Part shown: piece by piece, positions 43,331 to 52,270 of the stretch | How the letters are laid out: each line of letters starts with the position of its first letter | How positions within the stretch are numbered: the stretch's first letter is position 1 | Origin: Flavobacterium beibuense F44-8 | GTDB lineage: Bacteria; Bacteroidota; Bacteroidia; Flavobacteriales; Flavobacteriaceae | Direction: 5' to 3' | Assembly: GCF_000769915.1 (NCBI RefSeq) | Contig: NZ_JRLV01000003.1 | Location: 1 to 64,000 of the forward strand | DNA: 64,000 nt | Notes under the pieces: generated by a model | What the model was told of the DNA's origin: nothing | The model's input: the letters and a program-made list of their open reading frames with translations, nothing else | The model's database searches: none | Program-made: the position numbers and the translations under genes

Positions 43331-44731
43331 TTATTTTTTATCGTAACCTAATATTTTTAGAACATCTTCTGCGTCCTGTTGCTCAGAAAATACTTCGGTC
43401 GCTAAAATTCCGTTTTCATCCCTGTCTATCAGTATGTGTTTTGGCTGTGGGATAAGGCAGTGGTGTAATCCGCCGTACCCGCCAATTGTTTCCTGATAAG
43501 CACCAGTATTAAAGAAACCAATATACAAAGGTTTTTCTTTATTATACTTAGGTAGGTAAATAGCGTTCATGTTTTGTTCAGAATTGTAATAATCATCACT
43601 GTCACATGTCATTCCTCCTAAAAGTACTCTTTCATACTGGTCGTTCCAACGGTTCACAGCAAGCATAATGAAACGCTTGTTTATTGCCCATGTATCCGGA
43701 AGGGTAGTGATGAAAGATGAGTCAATCATATTCCATTTTTCCCTGTCGTTTTGTTGCTTTTGGTAAAGTACCTGATAAATTGCTCCGGCGCTTTCACCTA
43801 CAGTAAACGAACCGAATTCTGTAAAAATGTTTGGTACATCTACTTCAGCTTCTTCGCAGGCAATTTTAATTTGATTTAGTATCTCGTCTATCATGTACTG
43901 GTAGTCGTATTCAAACGCCAGTGAGTTTTTGATAGGGAAACCACCACCAATATTAAGGCTGTCAAGGCTAGGGCACTCTTTTTTAAGGCTTATGTATACT
44001 TTTAAACATTTTAAAAGCTCATTCCAGTAGTAAGACGTATCCCTTATACCTGTGTTGATAAAGAAGTGAAGCATTTTAAGCTCCAAATTCTTGTTCTCCT
44101 GAATTTGTTTTCTGTAAAAAGGTACAATATTCCTGTAACCTATACCTAAACGAGAGGTATAGAATTCAAATTTAGGCTCTTCCTCAGCAGCAATACGTAT
44201 ACCTATTTTAAACTTACCGTTAATTTTTTCCTGTAACAGGTCAAGTTCCTCATAGTTATCTATAATAGGAATAGTTTTGTTATGCCCGTTATTAATAAGC
44301 CTTGCTATGTTATCTATGTACTGGTCTCTTTTAAAACCGTTACATATCACAAAGGTATTCTTGTTTATTTTTCCGCTCTCTAATAGTTTCTCAACTATGT
44401 TAATATCAAAAGCAGATGATGTCTCTACATGGATATTGTTTTTAAAAGCCTCATTCATCACATATTCAAAGTGAGAGCTTTTTGTACAATAACAATAGTA
44501 GTATTTACCTTCATACTTATGTTTTTCCATTGCATTTCTAAACCATCCTTTTGCTTTCTGGATATTATTAGAAATTTGAGGTAAGTAGGTAAATTTTAAT
44601 GGAGAACCATATTGTTCCACAAGCTTCATCAAATCGATGTTGTGGAATAAAAGGTTGTCTTTATTTAGGGTAAATTCTTCCTGAGGGAAATAAAAAGTCT
44701 GATTTATTAAATCGAAATATTTTGTGTTCAT
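43331..44731 (-). CDS. speA: Arginine decarboxylase, short fold-III type
   Basis: 466 residues, a PLP enzyme of the alanine-racemase fold. The PLP lysine is Lys84 (Cys-Tyr-Cys-Thr-Lys-Ser-Ser), the phosphate is bound by Gly-Gly-Gly-Phe-Pro, and Gly-Gly-Met-Thr-Cys-Asp-Ser-Asp-Asp carries the catalytic Cys and Asp. It is shorter than the 630-residue E. coli SpeA, as is typical in Flavobacteriaceae. It makes agmatine from arginine. It heads the polyamine operon; no agmatinase gene is present in the window. A diaminopimelate or ornithine decarboxylase reading is less likely given the context. Confidence 0.85.
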   Translation of the reverse strand: MNTKYFDLINQTFYFPQEEFTLNKDNLLFHNIDLMKLVEQYGSPLKFTYLPQISNNIQKAKGWFRNAMEKHKYEGKYYYCYCTKSSHFEYVMNEAFKNNIHVETSSAFDINIVEKLLESGKINKNTFVICNGFKRDQYIDNIARLINNGHNKTIPIIDNYEELDLLQEKINGKFKIGIRIAAEEEPKFEFYTSRLGIGYRNIVPFYRKQIQENKNLELKMLHFFINTGIRDTSYYWNELLKCLKVYISLKKECPSLDSLNIGGGFPIKNSLAFEYDYQYMIDEILNQIKIACEEAEVDVPNIFTEFGSFTVGESAGAIYQVLYQKQQNDREKWNMIDSSFITTLPDTWAINKRFIMLAVNRWNDQYERVLLGGMTCDSDDYYNSEQNMNAIYLPKYNKEKPLYIGFFNTGAYQETIGGYGGLHHCLIPQPKHILIDRDENGILATEVFSEQQDAEDVLKILGYDKK

Positions 44732-44790
44732 ACTATTAGTGAGTTTGACTGATTATAAAATTAAGAAAAACTTAAAGTGATAATCTGTTT

Positions 44791-44964
44791 TCAAACTCTT
44801 AAATTAGCGTACATTATTTCTAAACTTTTGTGAATATTTTTGTTAAAATATATTGGCATACCTGCACTTTTTTTCGTTAAAAGCCATAAAATACGCATAG
44901 TAGACAACACGTTGTTATCCCTTATGGTTACTGCTTTAAAAACTATGTGTAGGTATTTTTTCAT
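44791..44964 (-). CDS. Possible small ORF in the leader of the polyamine operon
   Basis: 57 codons, ATG to TGA, encoding a basic peptide (begins Met-Lys-Lys-Tyr-Leu-His-Ile-Val-Phe-Lys, ends Tyr-Ala-Asn-Leu-Arg-Val). The ATG lies five bases downstream of a perfect TACATTTG -7 box (minus strand), so the transcript could be leaderless. It ends about 60 bases before speA. It could be a small protein, a leader peptide, or chance in the 5' untranslated region. Confidence 0.35.
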   Translation of the reverse strand: MKKYLHIVFKAVTIRDNNVLSTMRILWLLTKKSAGMPIYFNKNIHKSLEIMYANLRV

Positions 44965-44969
44965 CGGCG

Positions 44970-44977
44970 CAAATGTA
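44970..44977 (-). promoter_or_regulatory. -7 promoter box of the polyamine operon
   Basis: CAAATGTA on the plus strand, that is TACATTTG on the minus strand. If used, speA has a leader of about 235 nt containing the small ORF at 44791-44964. No -33 TTG at the preferred spacing was found. Confidence 0.5.
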
Positions 44978-45020
44978 AAAAATAATCATTCGTATTTAAA
45001 AACAATTTCTTAAAAAAATG

Positions 45021-46088
45021 TTATGCTAAATAGTCGTGAAAAGCTTCGGTTATAAGCTCGTTGTTTACAGGCTCATTAAACGATGCTTTACCAATACCGT
45101 TTAGCACTACAAAAAGTACCTCTCCAAATTCACTTTTTTTATCATGAGACAGGAGTTTCATGATGTTTTCAATGTCGGTTTGGTCAAATTCTGTTTTCCC
45201 GAATATTGAAGTTATTACTTCTTTTATTTGAGTATATTCATTTAAAGTTAATAAATCTTTTTTAAATGATATATAACTTTCCATTACTATACCTATAGCT
45301 ATGGCTTCGCCATGAAGTAATGTTGTTTTTTCTTCGGTGTCGAGATGGTACGATTCTATGGCGTGTCCAATTGTGTGACCGAAGTTTAATATTTTACGTA
45401 ATCCTTTTTCGGTAGGGTCTTGAGTTACGACATTATTTTTTATAATTACCGACTCATATATAAGCTGCTGAAGGTCGTCTGTAGTTAGTTCGTTAAGGTC
45501 AAGAAATTTTTCCCAGTAAGTTTTATCACAAATAAGTCCGTGTTTTAGCATCTCTGCCAGTCCGGCGCGCATTTCGTTTTGCGGTAGTGTACCAAGGTAA
45601 TTAATATCCATAAGTACCGCTATAGGATTACTAATAACACCCACCTGATTTTTGAGAGAGCCAAGGTCTACACCGGTTTTACCGCCAACAGAAGCATCAA
45701 CCATAGACAATAGGGAAGTAGGCACATTAATAAAGTCGATACCTCGTTTAAAGGTAGACGAAACAAATCCGCCTAAATCGGTAATCATTCCGCCACCTAC
45801 ATTTATCATTATGCTTTTCCTATCGCCGCCCATTTCGGTAAGAGCATACCATAACTGGGTACAGGTTTCAATAGTTTTGTTTATTTCGCCGGCATCAATT
45901 TCCAGTATCTCTATTTCCACTTCGGTAGCCAGTTGTGCCAAGAAGTTAGGCAGGCAAAGCTGAGAAGTGTTACTGTCGGCAACCACAAATACCTTCGAAT
46001 ATTTATCGGAAGTTATGGTTTCCTGTAAAAAAGAGTAACAATCGTTATTAAAAAGTATAGGATAATGTGGGGTTTGAATAGCCTGCAT
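45021..46088 (-). CDS. aroB: 3-dehydroquinate synthase
   Basis: 355 residues. The second enzyme of the shikimate pathway, NAD- and zinc-dependent, turns DAHP into 3-dehydroquinate. Signatures are Gly-Gly-Gly-Met-Ile-Thr-Asp-Leu-Gly-Gly-Phe (NAD site), Asn-Val-Pro-Thr-Ser-Leu-Leu, Lys-Thr-Gly-Val-Asp-Leu, and the zinc-binding Asn-Phe-Gly-His-Thr-Ile-Gly-His-Ala-Ile-Glu. The start Met-Gln-Ala-Ile-Gln-Thr is used. Divergent from proline dehydrogenase. Confidence 0.95.
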   Translation of the reverse strand: MQAIQTPHYPILFNNDCYSFLQETITSDKYSKVFVVADSNTSQLCLPNFLAQLATEVEIEILEIDAGEINKTIETCTQLWYALTEMGGDRKSIMINVGGGMITDLGGFVSSTFKRGIDFINVPTSLLSMVDASVGGKTGVDLGSLKNQVGVISNPIAVLMDINYLGTLPQNEMRAGLAEMLKHGLICDKTYWEKFLDLNELTTDDLQQLIYESVIIKNNVVTQDPTEKGLRKILNFGHTIGHAIESYHLDTEEKTTLLHGEAIAIGIVMESYISFKKDLLTLNEYTQIKEVITSIFGKTEFDQTDIENIMKLLSHDKKSEFGEVLFVVLNGIGKASFNEPVNNELITEAFHDYLA

Positions 46089-46182
46089 AACGAACAAATT
46101 TAAATATATCGCAAAATAAACTATTTTATATTATTAAATATTGATTGTAGTGTATTTATATTTGCACAAATTTTTTAACGCA

Positions 46183-47358
46183 ATGGAAAAAATCTTCAAC
46201 AACACAGCAGTTGCATTTTCCCTTAAAAGTGATACAGAACTTGACAGGGCTTATTTCCTTTTTAAGATGATAGCTTCTGAGCCTCTTGTAAAGATAGGAA
46301 CAGCAGTAACAAATTTTGCATTAAAAGTACATTTACCTGTAGAAGGCCTTATCAGGGCTACGGTATTTGATCATTTTTGCGGAGGTACAAATGAGGAAGA
46401 TTGCCTTCCTGTGGTAGACAAGATGTTTACTAAAGGTGTAACATCGGTACTTGACTACTCGGTAGAAGCAAAAGAAGATGAGTCGGAATTTGATAACGCA
46501 CTCAATAAAACCTTAAAAACTATTGTTTTTGCAAAAGAAAGGGCAGCGATACCTTTTGCGGTATTCAAGCCAACAGGTTTCGGGCGTTTTGAACTTTACC
46601 AAAAACTGGGAGAGGGCAAATCACTTAACGAAACTGAAACTGCAGAATGGAACAGGGTTATAGAGCGTTTTGAAAAAGTTTGTAAAACGGCTCATGAAAT
46701 GGATGTGGCACTGCTTATTGATGCTGAAGAAAGCTGGATGCAGGATGCAGCCGATGATCTTGTTGCCGAGATGATGCGTAAATACAACAAGGAGAAAGCT
46801 ATAGTTTATAACACGTTACAAATGTATCGTTGGGACAGACTGGAGTATCTTCAAAAATTGCATGCACAGGCTAAGGAAGAAGGATTTCATATTGGGATGA
46901 AAGTAGTGAGGGGAGCCTACATGGAAAAAGAAAACAAAAGGGCAGAGGAGAAAGGTTACCAGTCACCTATTTGTCCGTCTAAAAAAGCTACAGATGAAAA
47001 CTATGATGCTGCTATACAGTACATGGTAGACCATATAGATACTATGGCAATTTTTGCCGGAACTCATAACGAGGACAGTTCTTACAAGCTTATGCAACTT
47101 ATGGAAGAGAAGGGCATTGCTAAAAATGATGGTAAAGTATTTTTTGGACAGTTATATGGTATGAGTGATAACATTAGCTTTAATCTTGCTGCTAATGATT
47201 ATAATGTTACTAAATACCTTCCGTTTGGTCCTGTAAGGGATGTTATGCCGTACCTTATAAGAAGAGCAGAGGAAAATACATCGGTAGCTGGGCAAACCAC
47301 ACGTGAGCTTAACCTTATTGGTGCCGAAAGAAAAAGAAGAAAGCTGGAGGAGATTTAA
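46183..47358 (+). CDS. Proline dehydrogenase
   Basis: 391 residues, a stand-alone FAD-dependent PRODH (not PutA). It oxidises proline to pyrroline-5-carboxylate in catabolism. Visible are Val-Val-Arg-Gly-Ala-Tyr-Met-Glu-Lys-Glu (FAD), Leu-Tyr-Gly-Met-Ser-Asp and the conserved end Tyr-Leu-Pro-Phe-Gly-Pro-Val-Arg-Asp-Val-Met-Pro-Tyr-Leu-Ile-Arg-Arg. The ATG before Glu-Lys-Ile-Phe-Asn-Asn is the start. A TATATTTG -7 box lies at 46157-46164, just upstream. Confidence 0.94.
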   Translation: MEKIFNNTAVAFSLKSDTELDRAYFLFKMIASEPLVKIGTAVTNFALKVHLPVEGLIRATVFDHFCGGTNEEDCLPVVDKMFTKGVTSVLDYSVEAKEDESEFDNALNKTLKTIVFAKERAAIPFAVFKPTGFGRFELYQKLGEGKSLNETETAEWNRVIERFEKVCKTAHEMDVALLIDAEESWMQDAADDLVAEMMRKYNKEKAIVYNTLQMYRWDRLEYLQKLHAQAKEEGFHIGMKVVRGAYMEKENKRAEEKGYQSPICPSKKATDENYDAAIQYMVDHIDTMAIFAGTHNEDSSYKLMQLMEEKGIAKNDGKVFFGQLYGMSDNISFNLAANDYNVTKYLPFGPVRDVMPYLIRRAEENTSVAGQTTRELNLIGAERKRRKLEEI

Positions 47359-47395
47359 GCCACCGTTTTTAATTACTTTTACAAAAAATTAAAAA

Positions 47396-47770
47396 ATGAA
47401 ATTTAAATACCGTTTAGCATACTTTTTATTCGGAGCCCTTTTAGGGTGTATATTTTTAGTATTCTTTTTAAAGAAAAAAGATGCCGACTTTTGTTATCTC
47501 CCAAATTGCAGGGTTCTAAAAGATATTAGGAGTAAAAGCTTTAATGTGTCTGACGAGGCCCAGGAAAAATTAGACCAAAACTGGGTTACTATGGAGGATG
47601 TAGAGAAAACTACCGAGTTTGGTGATGTAGATTTTTCAAGAAGTAAGACTCCTTATAAAGGAGGTAAAATTTATATCATTGAAGGTAGAAATGCTAATAA
47701 TGAGCCTATTGAGATTGAGGTAGTGAATTTTGAAAAGAAGGTGCTTTTGAAAGACATAAAAAAACTTTAA
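47396..47770 (+). CDS. DUF4258 domain protein with membrane anchor
   Basis: 124 residues. An N-terminal membrane segment (about 8-24) anchors a soluble domain with Asp-Glu-Ala-Gln-Glu-Lys-Leu-Asp-Gln-Asn-Trp and Tyr-Ile-Ile-Glu-Gly-Arg-Asn, matching DUF4258 (small, in Bacteroidota often beside toxin-like proteins). Function unknown. It follows proline dehydrogenase by 37 bases and may be cotranscribed. Confidence 0.7.
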   Translation: MKFKYRLAYFLFGALLGCIFLVFFLKKKDADFCYLPNCRVLKDIRSKSFNVSDEAQEKLDQNWVTMEDVEKTTEFGDVDFSRSKTPYKGGKIYIIEGRNANNEPIEIEVVNFEKKVLLKDIKKL

Positions 47771-47788
47771 AATATTTTTCAAAAACAC

Positions 47789-47818
47789 TTGCAAATACAA
47801 ATACTAAGCGTATATTTG
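47789..47818 (+). promoter_or_regulatory. Promoter of tRNA-Val
   Basis: TTG at 47789-47791 and TATATTTG at 47811-47818 are separated by 19 bases, an exact match to the Bacteroidota -33/-7 consensus. The mature tRNA begins about 45 bases later. Confidence 0.8.
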
Positions 47819-47863
47819 CACTCGCAATAAGGAACTGATTACGGTTGCAATTGCAGATATAGC

Positions 47864-47938
47864 GGGCGATTAGCTCAGTTGGTTCAGAGCACCTCGTTTA
47901 CACCGAGGGGGTCGGGGGTTCGAATCCCTCATCGCCCA
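47864..47938 (+). tRNA. tRNA-Val (anticodon TAC)
   Basis: 75 nt. The acceptor stem pairs GGGCGAT with ATCGCCC plus discriminator A. The anticodon stem CCTCG/CGAGG closes a loop with TAC. The T loop is GTTCGAATC. CCA is not encoded. It has its own promoter and terminator. An accessory gene of unknown function lies directly downstream. Confidence 0.96.
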
Positions 47939-47946
47939 CAACCTTT

Positions 47947-47977
47947 AAAAAGCTTCAGTTTTCACTGAAGCTTTTTT
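47947..47977 (+). terminator. Terminator of tRNA-Val
   Basis: AAAAGCTTCAG pairs with CTGAAGCTTTT around TTTTCA and is followed by T. Confidence 0.88.
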
Positions 47978-48144
47978 GTTTTTATACCTTTTCTAATTTA
48001 ACTCCGTTTACTTAAAACCATAATCAAGATTTTATTTTTTTGTTTAGTATTGTATAACATAGTGATACATTACACATATACATCTGTGAAAAGCCAGATA
48101 TATGCTATAAATTAGCAAAGACTAAGAAGCCCCACAAACTAATC

Positions 48145-49605
48145 ATGAAAGATATGAACTTAAATTTAAGATTTGCAACTAGTATCATTCGTCCATGGGA
48201 GAGGTTAAACTCTGAATTGACAAATCAAATTTCAGTTGATTCAGATATTTCTGATTTCATTACAATGGCAGAAGATTTAGCAGTTCGATTAAGTCATTTT
48301 CCAGAAATCGCTGGAAGAAAATCTGTTAGAACTAATAAAAATTCTCAGGAATACAATGTTATCGTTGACATAGCAGATGCAACAAAACACGAATCGCTAA
48401 GCAACGAAGAACGAAATAACAAATTATCTATAAGTTCACAGTTTGAAGGAAGAGATGATGAAACATTTCGCTTTATTAGGAACAAAATAGTTGTTGAGCA
48501 TTCAAAATACGGCAATGTTGATTTTTTAGAGACTTCAAAGAAAGCCGCCGAATTTTTATTTTCTCAATTAGGGTTAAATATTTTTTGGAAAGCTAACATT
48601 CTTGAAGCACCAATTTATTTTTCGAATAAGGTACAACTAGATATATACTATAAACATCAATTTGTATGGAATGGTTTGCAAATAGAATTTCTTCGAAAGA
48701 ATGAATCTGGTGAATTAATACATTATAATCCACCTAATTTTTTATTTGAACTTCGTTCGCATGAATCGATAATGGCGACGAACTTCTTTGAATATGTATA
48801 TGAATTGCTAAAAGTTTCTATAAATCAGGAATATATAATTTCAATTAATCCTTTAGCTAGATCTAATAATTCAAATAATGCAGAATTTACAATTAAAAAC
48901 AACTTTAAAGAAGAGGTAATAATAGTTAAATTAATCCCTCAAGATTGCGCTACAAATATTGAATACTTTAAAAATGTTTTAAAAGATTTAAAATTTGAGA
49001 GCCTAATAATTATCTCAAAAATAGATTTTTCTGAAGACATAAAAGAATATGTTTGTAGTTTAGAAAATGTTTCTTTAGTGATTATAAGTAATCATGAAGC
49101 TGTAAATATTCCTATTGGTTTTTTTAAAATAAAAACTACACATTCAAATTTAAAATTAACATCAGTAAATAAGATTGTTTTAGGTGTTCTTAAAGAAGAT
49201 GCTGAATTATTTTCAAGTCTACATAATAAACCAATTAATAGTATAGGGAAAAAATTTTCGTTAGATAAGGTAAATCTAATTGATTTTGAAGAATTATGTT
49301 TGAGTCAAGTTGTAATTAAGAATGGGAAAACAAAAGGGAAAATGAGCCTAAATTATAAACCTCGTGACAAAAAAGATTTCTTTGTAAAAATAGATGACAA
49401 ATTTATAAAAATTGGAGTTGAAGTAGATTTTGAGTGGGAAACCGAAAACACAGAACTAAACTCTCCAATTTTAACTTTTGATAAAACTCAAATGGGAATT
49501 TCATTCTGGTACTTAGAAAGTTATATTACTATAGAAGGAAAAAAAAATCATATTAAAATTCCCGCAATAAAATATGGAAACACATCAGCATTTGGACTGC
49601 TATAA
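48145..49605 (+). CDS. Accessory protein of unknown function next to tRNA-Val
   Basis: 486 residues, AT-rich. The N-terminal part is helical and contains Val-Asp-Ile-Ala-Asp-Ala-Thr-Lys-His-Glu-Ser-Leu (about 74-85), a pattern seen in proteins with Ala-x-Lys-His helices. The segment 255-315 has the strand-helix-strand order of an Mrr/restriction-endonuclease fold (Glu-Glu-Val-Ile-Ile-Val-Lys, then Leu-Ile-Ile-Ile-Ser-Lys). The Glu-x-Lys signature is not clear, so any nuclease activity is doubtful. The C-terminus is strand-rich. No signal peptide. Position after a tRNA and base composition suggest horizontal acquisition, perhaps a defence gene. I do not recognise the family. Confidence 0.65.
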   Translation: MKDMNLNLRFATSIIRPWERLNSELTNQISVDSDISDFITMAEDLAVRLSHFPEIAGRKSVRTNKNSQEYNVIVDIADATKHESLSNEERNNKLSISSQFEGRDDETFRFIRNKIVVEHSKYGNVDFLETSKKAAEFLFSQLGLNIFWKANILEAPIYFSNKVQLDIYYKHQFVWNGLQIEFLRKNESGELIHYNPPNFLFELRSHESIMATNFFEYVYELLKVSINQEYIISINPLARSNNSNNAEFTIKNNFKEEVIIVKLIPQDCATNIEYFKNVLKDLKFESLIIISKIDFSEDIKEYVCSLENVSLVIISNHEAVNIPIGFFKIKTTHSNLKLTSVNKIVLGVLKEDAELFSSLHNKPINSIGKKFSLDKVNLIDFEELCLSQVVIKNGKTKGKMSLNYKPRDKKDFFVKIDDKFIKIGVEVDFEWETENTELNSPILTFDKTQMGISFWYLESYITIEGKKNHIKIPAIKYGNTSAFGLL

Positions 49606-49853
49606 ATTACAGTCAGTCCTGTCTAAATATGAGAAACGCTATGAAATCTTACATTTTATATTCCCGAAAATTTCAAAATATGGATTAGGTGGTCGATTAC
49701 AAATTCTGAGCCTCCAATCTTTAAAAATCTTTAGGGAAAAACTGACACCTTATTATATTATCAATTTACTTCATCAAAACTCTTTCTAATTCGGTATGAA
49801 TTATTTAAGTTAGTAAAATGAATAAACTGAAAAAACAAAATGATATAAAATAA

Positions 49854-51596
49854 TTAAAACTCTTCGGGAGCTTCAAAACTCATTTTTTCCTGAGTTGCCG
49901 GATGTATAAATTCTAAATAGGCAGCATGCAGATGTAGCCTTTCGGCAGATGTACCATACAGGTCATCACCTACAATAGGAGCATTTAGTCCCTGTTCGTG
50001 TGCCGAATGCATGCGTAACTGATGCGTACGACCAGTAAGTGGCCAAAAATGAACTTTGGTAGTAGTTTCATTTTTCGCTACAGTTTTCCATTTGGTTACC
50101 GCTTTTTTACCGTGTTCAAAGCAAACTAATTGTCGGGGTCTGTTATCAAGGTCACCACGTAACGGCAGGCTTATTTCGCCCTCATTTTCGGCAAATGTTC
50201 CCGCCAGTAATGCTGTATAGCGTTTGTTTACAGTACGTCTTAAAAACTGTTTTTGTATGTCTTTATGAGTTTCTTTGGTCTTTGCTACTACCAGTAAGCC
50301 TGAAGTTGCCATATCCAACCTGTGAATAATTAAAGGCTCGATATTTCCCCACATTGCCTGAAGCCTTGTATAAACCGAGTCCTGAATTACAATACCGGGA
50401 ACCGAAAGCAACTCGGCAGGTTTGTTTACCACGATAAGGTAATCGTCCTCAAAAATAATTTCCAGTTTTTTGTCCTCTCCCTGATTGATTAATAACGGGT
50501 TATCATCTACAGGAGTGCCTTTTAGCATATGTTCCAATATAGGTTTACATTTACCGGTACAGGCAGGGTAGTATTGTTTGTGCTGCCTTATTTCCGACTT
50601 TGGAGGCGTTCCCCACCAAAATTCAGCCATAGCTATCGGTTGGAAACCGTGTTTAAAAGCATATTGCAATAGCTTAGGGGTGGCACATTCTCCGGCTGCA
50701 GCGGGAGGTTTTCCAAATACCGTATCCTTAAATATGGCATGAAGGCTTTTGTTTTCTCTGTCTTTATTTAAAAATACATATTGTTCAAAAAGCTGTTGTT
50801 GCAATGCAGACGATTTTTCCTTTCGCTCTTTCTTTAAGCTTTCAATAGTGTTTTCGTATTCGGCAAGCTGTTGTTTAACTTCATCAATGCTTTCCTGCCA
50901 TTTATTTATTAATACGTTAAGCTGATGCTTATCGTGTAGACTGTGTTTTATCATGAAAGCCTCAAACTCGGCATAATCTTCACCACTCAGGATATTTTTT
51001 TGTTCCTGGCGCTGTTTTTTACGATCCTGTTTGTTGGCTTTTAAAATTTGTTTAAAGTCATTTATCTCTTTATCAGAAGCTAAATTATATTTCTGTAGTT
51101 TTTGTTTGAGGGAGATGTAATGACTATCGGCTTCAATTTCTTTAACCCTGTCGTTAATGCTGTTAAGAATATACTGCTCCTTCAGGAAAAAACTATTTTC
51201 CATAAGCATATCAAAAACAGGAGGAACAAATTTAGGATGCTCATTAGATCCGGCAAGTTTACCTGAAAAAGCCGACAGGTAGCCCAGTTTTCCATTTGTG
51301 TCTTTTACTACTAATACTCCAAACATTTTCCCAATAACAATTCCGTCTTGATTCTCATCCAAACCAAAGTTGTGATCCAGTTCGGTTTGAGTTTCTAAAT
51401 AGTATTGCAGTTCTTCTGCCGCTATTTTTGTTAACTCGTGTGGCTCGTAGTAAAAAGGAAAGGTGAAGCGTTCCGGTAAATCAATAGAATTTATCAGGCT
51501 TTCAGGGAAATAGGTAATTCTGTCTGTAGGATTGCTTGCCACCGGGTAATATAATTTTTGCGCGAAAGTAATGGTTTTCTGTTTATTGGTAAACAA
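49854..51596 (-). CDS. RluA-family pseudouridine synthase with long N-terminal extension
   Basis: 580 residues. The C-terminal 210 residues are a pseudouridine synthase with the catalytic Asp in His-Arg-Leu-Asp-Met-Ala-Thr-Ser-Gly-Leu and Lys-x-Tyr-x-Ala. The N-terminal 350 residues hold a long coiled coil (about 170-265) followed by Ala-Gly-Glu-Cys-Ala-Thr-Pro-Lys and Phe-Trp-Trp-Gly. Related long RluA-like proteins occur in Bacteroidota. It modifies rRNA or tRNA uridines; the target is not predictable. Single gene. Confidence 0.85.
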   Translation of the reverse strand: MFTNKQKTITFAQKLYYPVASNPTDRITYFPESLINSIDLPERFTFPFYYEPHELTKIAAEELQYYLETQTELDHNFGLDENQDGIVIGKMFGVLVVKDTNGKLGYLSAFSGKLAGSNEHPKFVPPVFDMLMENSFFLKEQYILNSINDRVKEIEADSHYISLKQKLQKYNLASDKEINDFKQILKANKQDRKKQRQEQKNILSGEDYAEFEAFMIKHSLHDKHQLNVLINKWQESIDEVKQQLAEYENTIESLKKERKEKSSALQQQLFEQYVFLNKDRENKSLHAIFKDTVFGKPPAAAGECATPKLLQYAFKHGFQPIAMAEFWWGTPPKSEIRQHKQYYPACTGKCKPILEHMLKGTPVDDNPLLINQGEDKKLEIIFEDDYLIVVNKPAELLSVPGIVIQDSVYTRLQAMWGNIEPLIIHRLDMATSGLLVVAKTKETHKDIQKQFLRRTVNKRYTALLAGTFAENEGEISLPLRGDLDNRPRQLVCFEHGKKAVTKWKTVAKNETTTKVHFWPLTGRTHQLRMHSAHEQGLNAPIVGDDLYGTSAERLHLHAAYLEFIHPATQEKMSFEAPEEF

Positions 51597-51698
51597 TTGG
51601 TGTCTATTTTATGATTACTAACACAATATAAGAGCATCAAAAATGTGATTTTAAAACACAAATATTACATTTGCCATGCATTATTTAGAATAGATTAT

Positions 51699-52256
51699 AT
51701 GGATTATGAAAACTTCATTTTTTGCCTTGAGGCTGTAACCGATGTAGACAGGGCAGAAAGTACCGAAGTGGTTAGGAATTTGGAACAGTTGGCTTTTGAA
51801 GGGATTTCCAGTATTTATAAAAACTGTGATACTATAGAAGGAATGGAGGAGAGCCTGCAGGCTTTACTGTATGACGATCATAACTTTAAAAACTATGAGA
51901 TTATTTACCTGGTAATGCAGGGACAGGCCAACAATATTTGTATTAACGGATATTATTACAGCATAGAGGAGATTGCCGAGCTTTTTGAAGGAAGGATGAA
52001 AGGGAAGGTAATACATTTCGCCAACTCAAAAGTATTGGATCTTGATGAAGAGGAGGCTCAGTATTTTCTTGATATTACAGGAGCTAAAGCCATATCGGGT
52101 TACGGACTTCCCTTTAGCGGTATTAGTAGTGTTAATCTCGATAAATTATTTTTCAGCCTTTTTGAAGATAGTGATGACGTAGTAGATATAGTGGAAGAAC
52201 TGCATGAAAAACGTTATGCTCTTTGTAAAACACTTGATTTTAGATTATATTACTAA
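51699..52256 (+). CDS. Conserved hypothetical protein, 185 residues
   Basis: Cytoplasmic, acidic. Begins Met-Asp-Tyr-Glu-Asn-Phe-Ile-Phe-Cys-Leu-Glu-Ala-Val. The pattern of alternating strands and helices (Ile-Ile-Tyr-Leu-Val-Met-Gln-Gly and Ser-Gly-Tyr-Gly) would suit an alpha/beta fold. No catalytic motif known to me. A perfect -7 box TACATTTG lies at 51666-51673, so the ATG at 51699 is preferred over one 54 bases upstream. It is followed at 15 bases by a membrane protein gene. Confidence 0.65.
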   Translation: MDYENFIFCLEAVTDVDRAESTEVVRNLEQLAFEGISSIYKNCDTIEGMEESLQALLYDDHNFKNYEIIYLVMQGQANNICINGYYYSIEEIAELFEGRMKGKVIHFANSKVLDLDEEEAQYFLDITGAKAISGYGLPFSGISSVNLDKLFFSLFEDSDDVVDIVEELHEKRYALCKTLDFRLYY

Positions 52257-52270
52257 TTCATTTCAATAAT

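Noticed and set aside
49574..49789. 71-codon frame overlapping the end of the tRNA-linked gene
   Set aside because: Overlaps the preceding coding sequence in another frame, has biased composition and no start context.
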